From: Hysterium pulicare CBS 123377
Lineage: Eukaryota > Ascomycota > Dothideomycetes > Hysteriales > Hysteriaceae
Length of the DNA stretch: 21,159 bases
Assembly: GCA_000467715.1 (NCBI GenBank)
Contig: AJFK01000345.1
Location: forward strand, 1-21,159
Direction of reading: 5' to 3'
Each line of letters starts with the position of its first letter. Positions within the stretch are counted from its first letter, which is position 1. The notes under the pieces are model-generated. The model saw nothing but the letters and a program-made list of their open reading frames with translations. It did no database searches and was not told the origin of the DNA. Positions 20,303 to 21,159 of this stretch are shown piece by piece. A program made the translations under genes and the position numbers.

Positions 20303-20911
20303 GGTGGGTTGAGTCGGCACCCCCATCTGCCTGGAAGGAATATCAGACGAGGTAATGGAACTTTTCGCGACGCTCTCTACGACAAGATAGTTTTGGTTGG
20401 AGTGCATGGTGTTCAGGATTGGAGTTTCATTTTTTTGGTTTTTTGGATATTGGGTTTGGAGCCTTTTCACTTCTTACCATCTTGATACCCAGGGTTATAC
20501 AAACAACATACCGAGCCTGCTTTTTTTCCTTTTCTCGTTTTGTGGGAGTGGGTTTATATACTCTAACTCTTAGAAGTCAGCCTGCGATGGTAAGATGTTG
20601 GGAGGGAGGGAGAGGGAGAGGGTGACATATGGAAAGGATATCTAGAGCTTGTTTGAAAGTAGTTAGGTGATTGCGAAACCTCATCGATAGTATGACTAGA
20701 CAACATTACATTTTTAAGAAGAAGAAAATGGTTCTATTCATACTGAGAATCTACGAAAATCCCAAATTCCGTAACTAAAGAAAAGCTACATATACATCCT
20801 CCTCGCACAACACTAACATCAACCATAAATCAAGTCCCACAAACCCCCCAATCACTCACATCTCAACCTCCCTCCTTCCCTCCCTCCTTCCCTCCCTCCC
20901 CAAAGAAAATA
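20303..20911. other. Spacer between phosphatase-like and GNAT genes
   Basis: The stretch holds the 3' region of the phosphatase-like gene and the promoter and leader of the acetyltransferase gene. Short frames on both strands have no recognisable content. A CT tract lies just before the next start codon; otherwise nothing notable is seen. Confidence 0.55.
20867..20900 (+). repeat. CCTCCCT/CCTT polypyrimidine tract
   Basis: A 34-base run of C and T only, made of alternating CCTCC, CCTTC and CCTCCC blocks, ends 11 bases before ATG 20912. Such tracts are common near fungal promoters and transcript starts and may also change length by slippage. Confidence 0.75.
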
Positions 20912-21159
20912 ATGCCACCCACCCCCAGAATCCCCATAACAATCCGCCCCAAAGTCCCCTCCGATACCCCCCACATCCAAACCATCGAGCTCAAAGCCGG
21001 TCAAATCTTCCACTCCATAGCCATGTCCAGCATAGCCGAAGACGCGCCCCCATCTATTCCAGAGATAGAAGAGTCTCTAGGATGGATTTGTGTTCTAGCG
21101 GGGGAGTGTGGGAGTGTGGAGGATGAGACGGGGGAGGGGGAAGGGGAAGAGGGGAGAGT
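20912..21159 (+). CDS. GNAT-type N-acetyltransferase, N-terminal part
   Basis: The frame starts at ATG 20912 (AATAATGCCACC) and stays open to the window edge, giving 82 residues. ITIRPKVPSDTPHIQTIEL then AGQIFHSIAMSSIAED and, further on, PPSIPEIEESLGWICVLAGE match the first strand and helix of fungal GNAT acetyltransferases, where an IRPA-x-x-SD start, an AG-x-x-F helix and GM-x-x-IA-x-x-P are typical; G to A in the last motif is a small departure. These enzymes move acetyl from acetyl-CoA to an amine. The acetyl-CoA binding motif lies beyond the window. The end (from about 21095) is very rich in Gly and Glu (GAG/GGG codons), possibly a low-complexity loop or an unrecognised intron start. Confidence 0.7.
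   Translation, partial: MPPTPRIPITIRPKVPSDTPHIQTIELKAGQIFHSIAMSSIAEDAPPSIPEIEESLGWICVLAGECGSVEDETGEGEGEEGR

Overview
The window is from a filamentous ascomycete nuclear genome (Pezizomycotina). The reasons are short GT-AG introns of about 50-72 nt with CTAAC/CTGAC branch points, split ATP-citrate lyase genes arranged head to head, and secreted, GPI-type and F-box proteins of fungal type. The F-box protein style recalls Leotiomycetes, but that is only an impression. Exon limits below were set by hand from donor, branch and acceptor sequences plus reading-frame continuity.

Layout, left to right: the 3' end of a nitrilase-family amidase (+); an F-box-like protein (-), convergent with it; a gene-poor stretch holding the decayed 3' end of an MFS transporter (+); a large secreted Ser/Thr-rich repeat protein in three exons (-); a secreted GH105 unsaturated rhamnogalacturonyl hydrolase (+), convergent with a small 8-cysteine, GPI-tailed protein (-); an AT-rich spacer; acl2 (-) and acl1 (+), the two subunits of ATP-citrate lyase, diverging from a shared 1.15-kb control region; a second AT-rich spacer; a membrane-anchored histidine-phosphatase-like protein whose catalytic motifs look lost (+); and the first 82 codons of a GNAT acetyltransferase (+).

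The only clear functional partnership is acl1-acl2. Together they make cytosolic acetyl-CoA and oxaloacetate from citrate, ATP and CoA. Around them lie accessory genes: pectin breakdown (GH105), cell-surface or secreted proteins (repeat protein, 8-Cys protein), and a membrane pseudophosphatase candidate. I saw no RNA gene, no intact transposon and no CRISPR-like array.

The most unusual signal is compositional. In at least five genes, synonymous third positions switch sharply from C to G/T partway along the gene, always in the 5'-to-3' direction, while acl1 and acl2 show no switch. Other leads are a 681-bp ATG-free leader before acl1, a 391-nt intron in acl2 where the other mapped introns are 50-72 nt, a duplicated exon-plus-splice-donor module in the repeat protein, and the degenerate phosphatase motifs. 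I did not find a convincing wholly new system.
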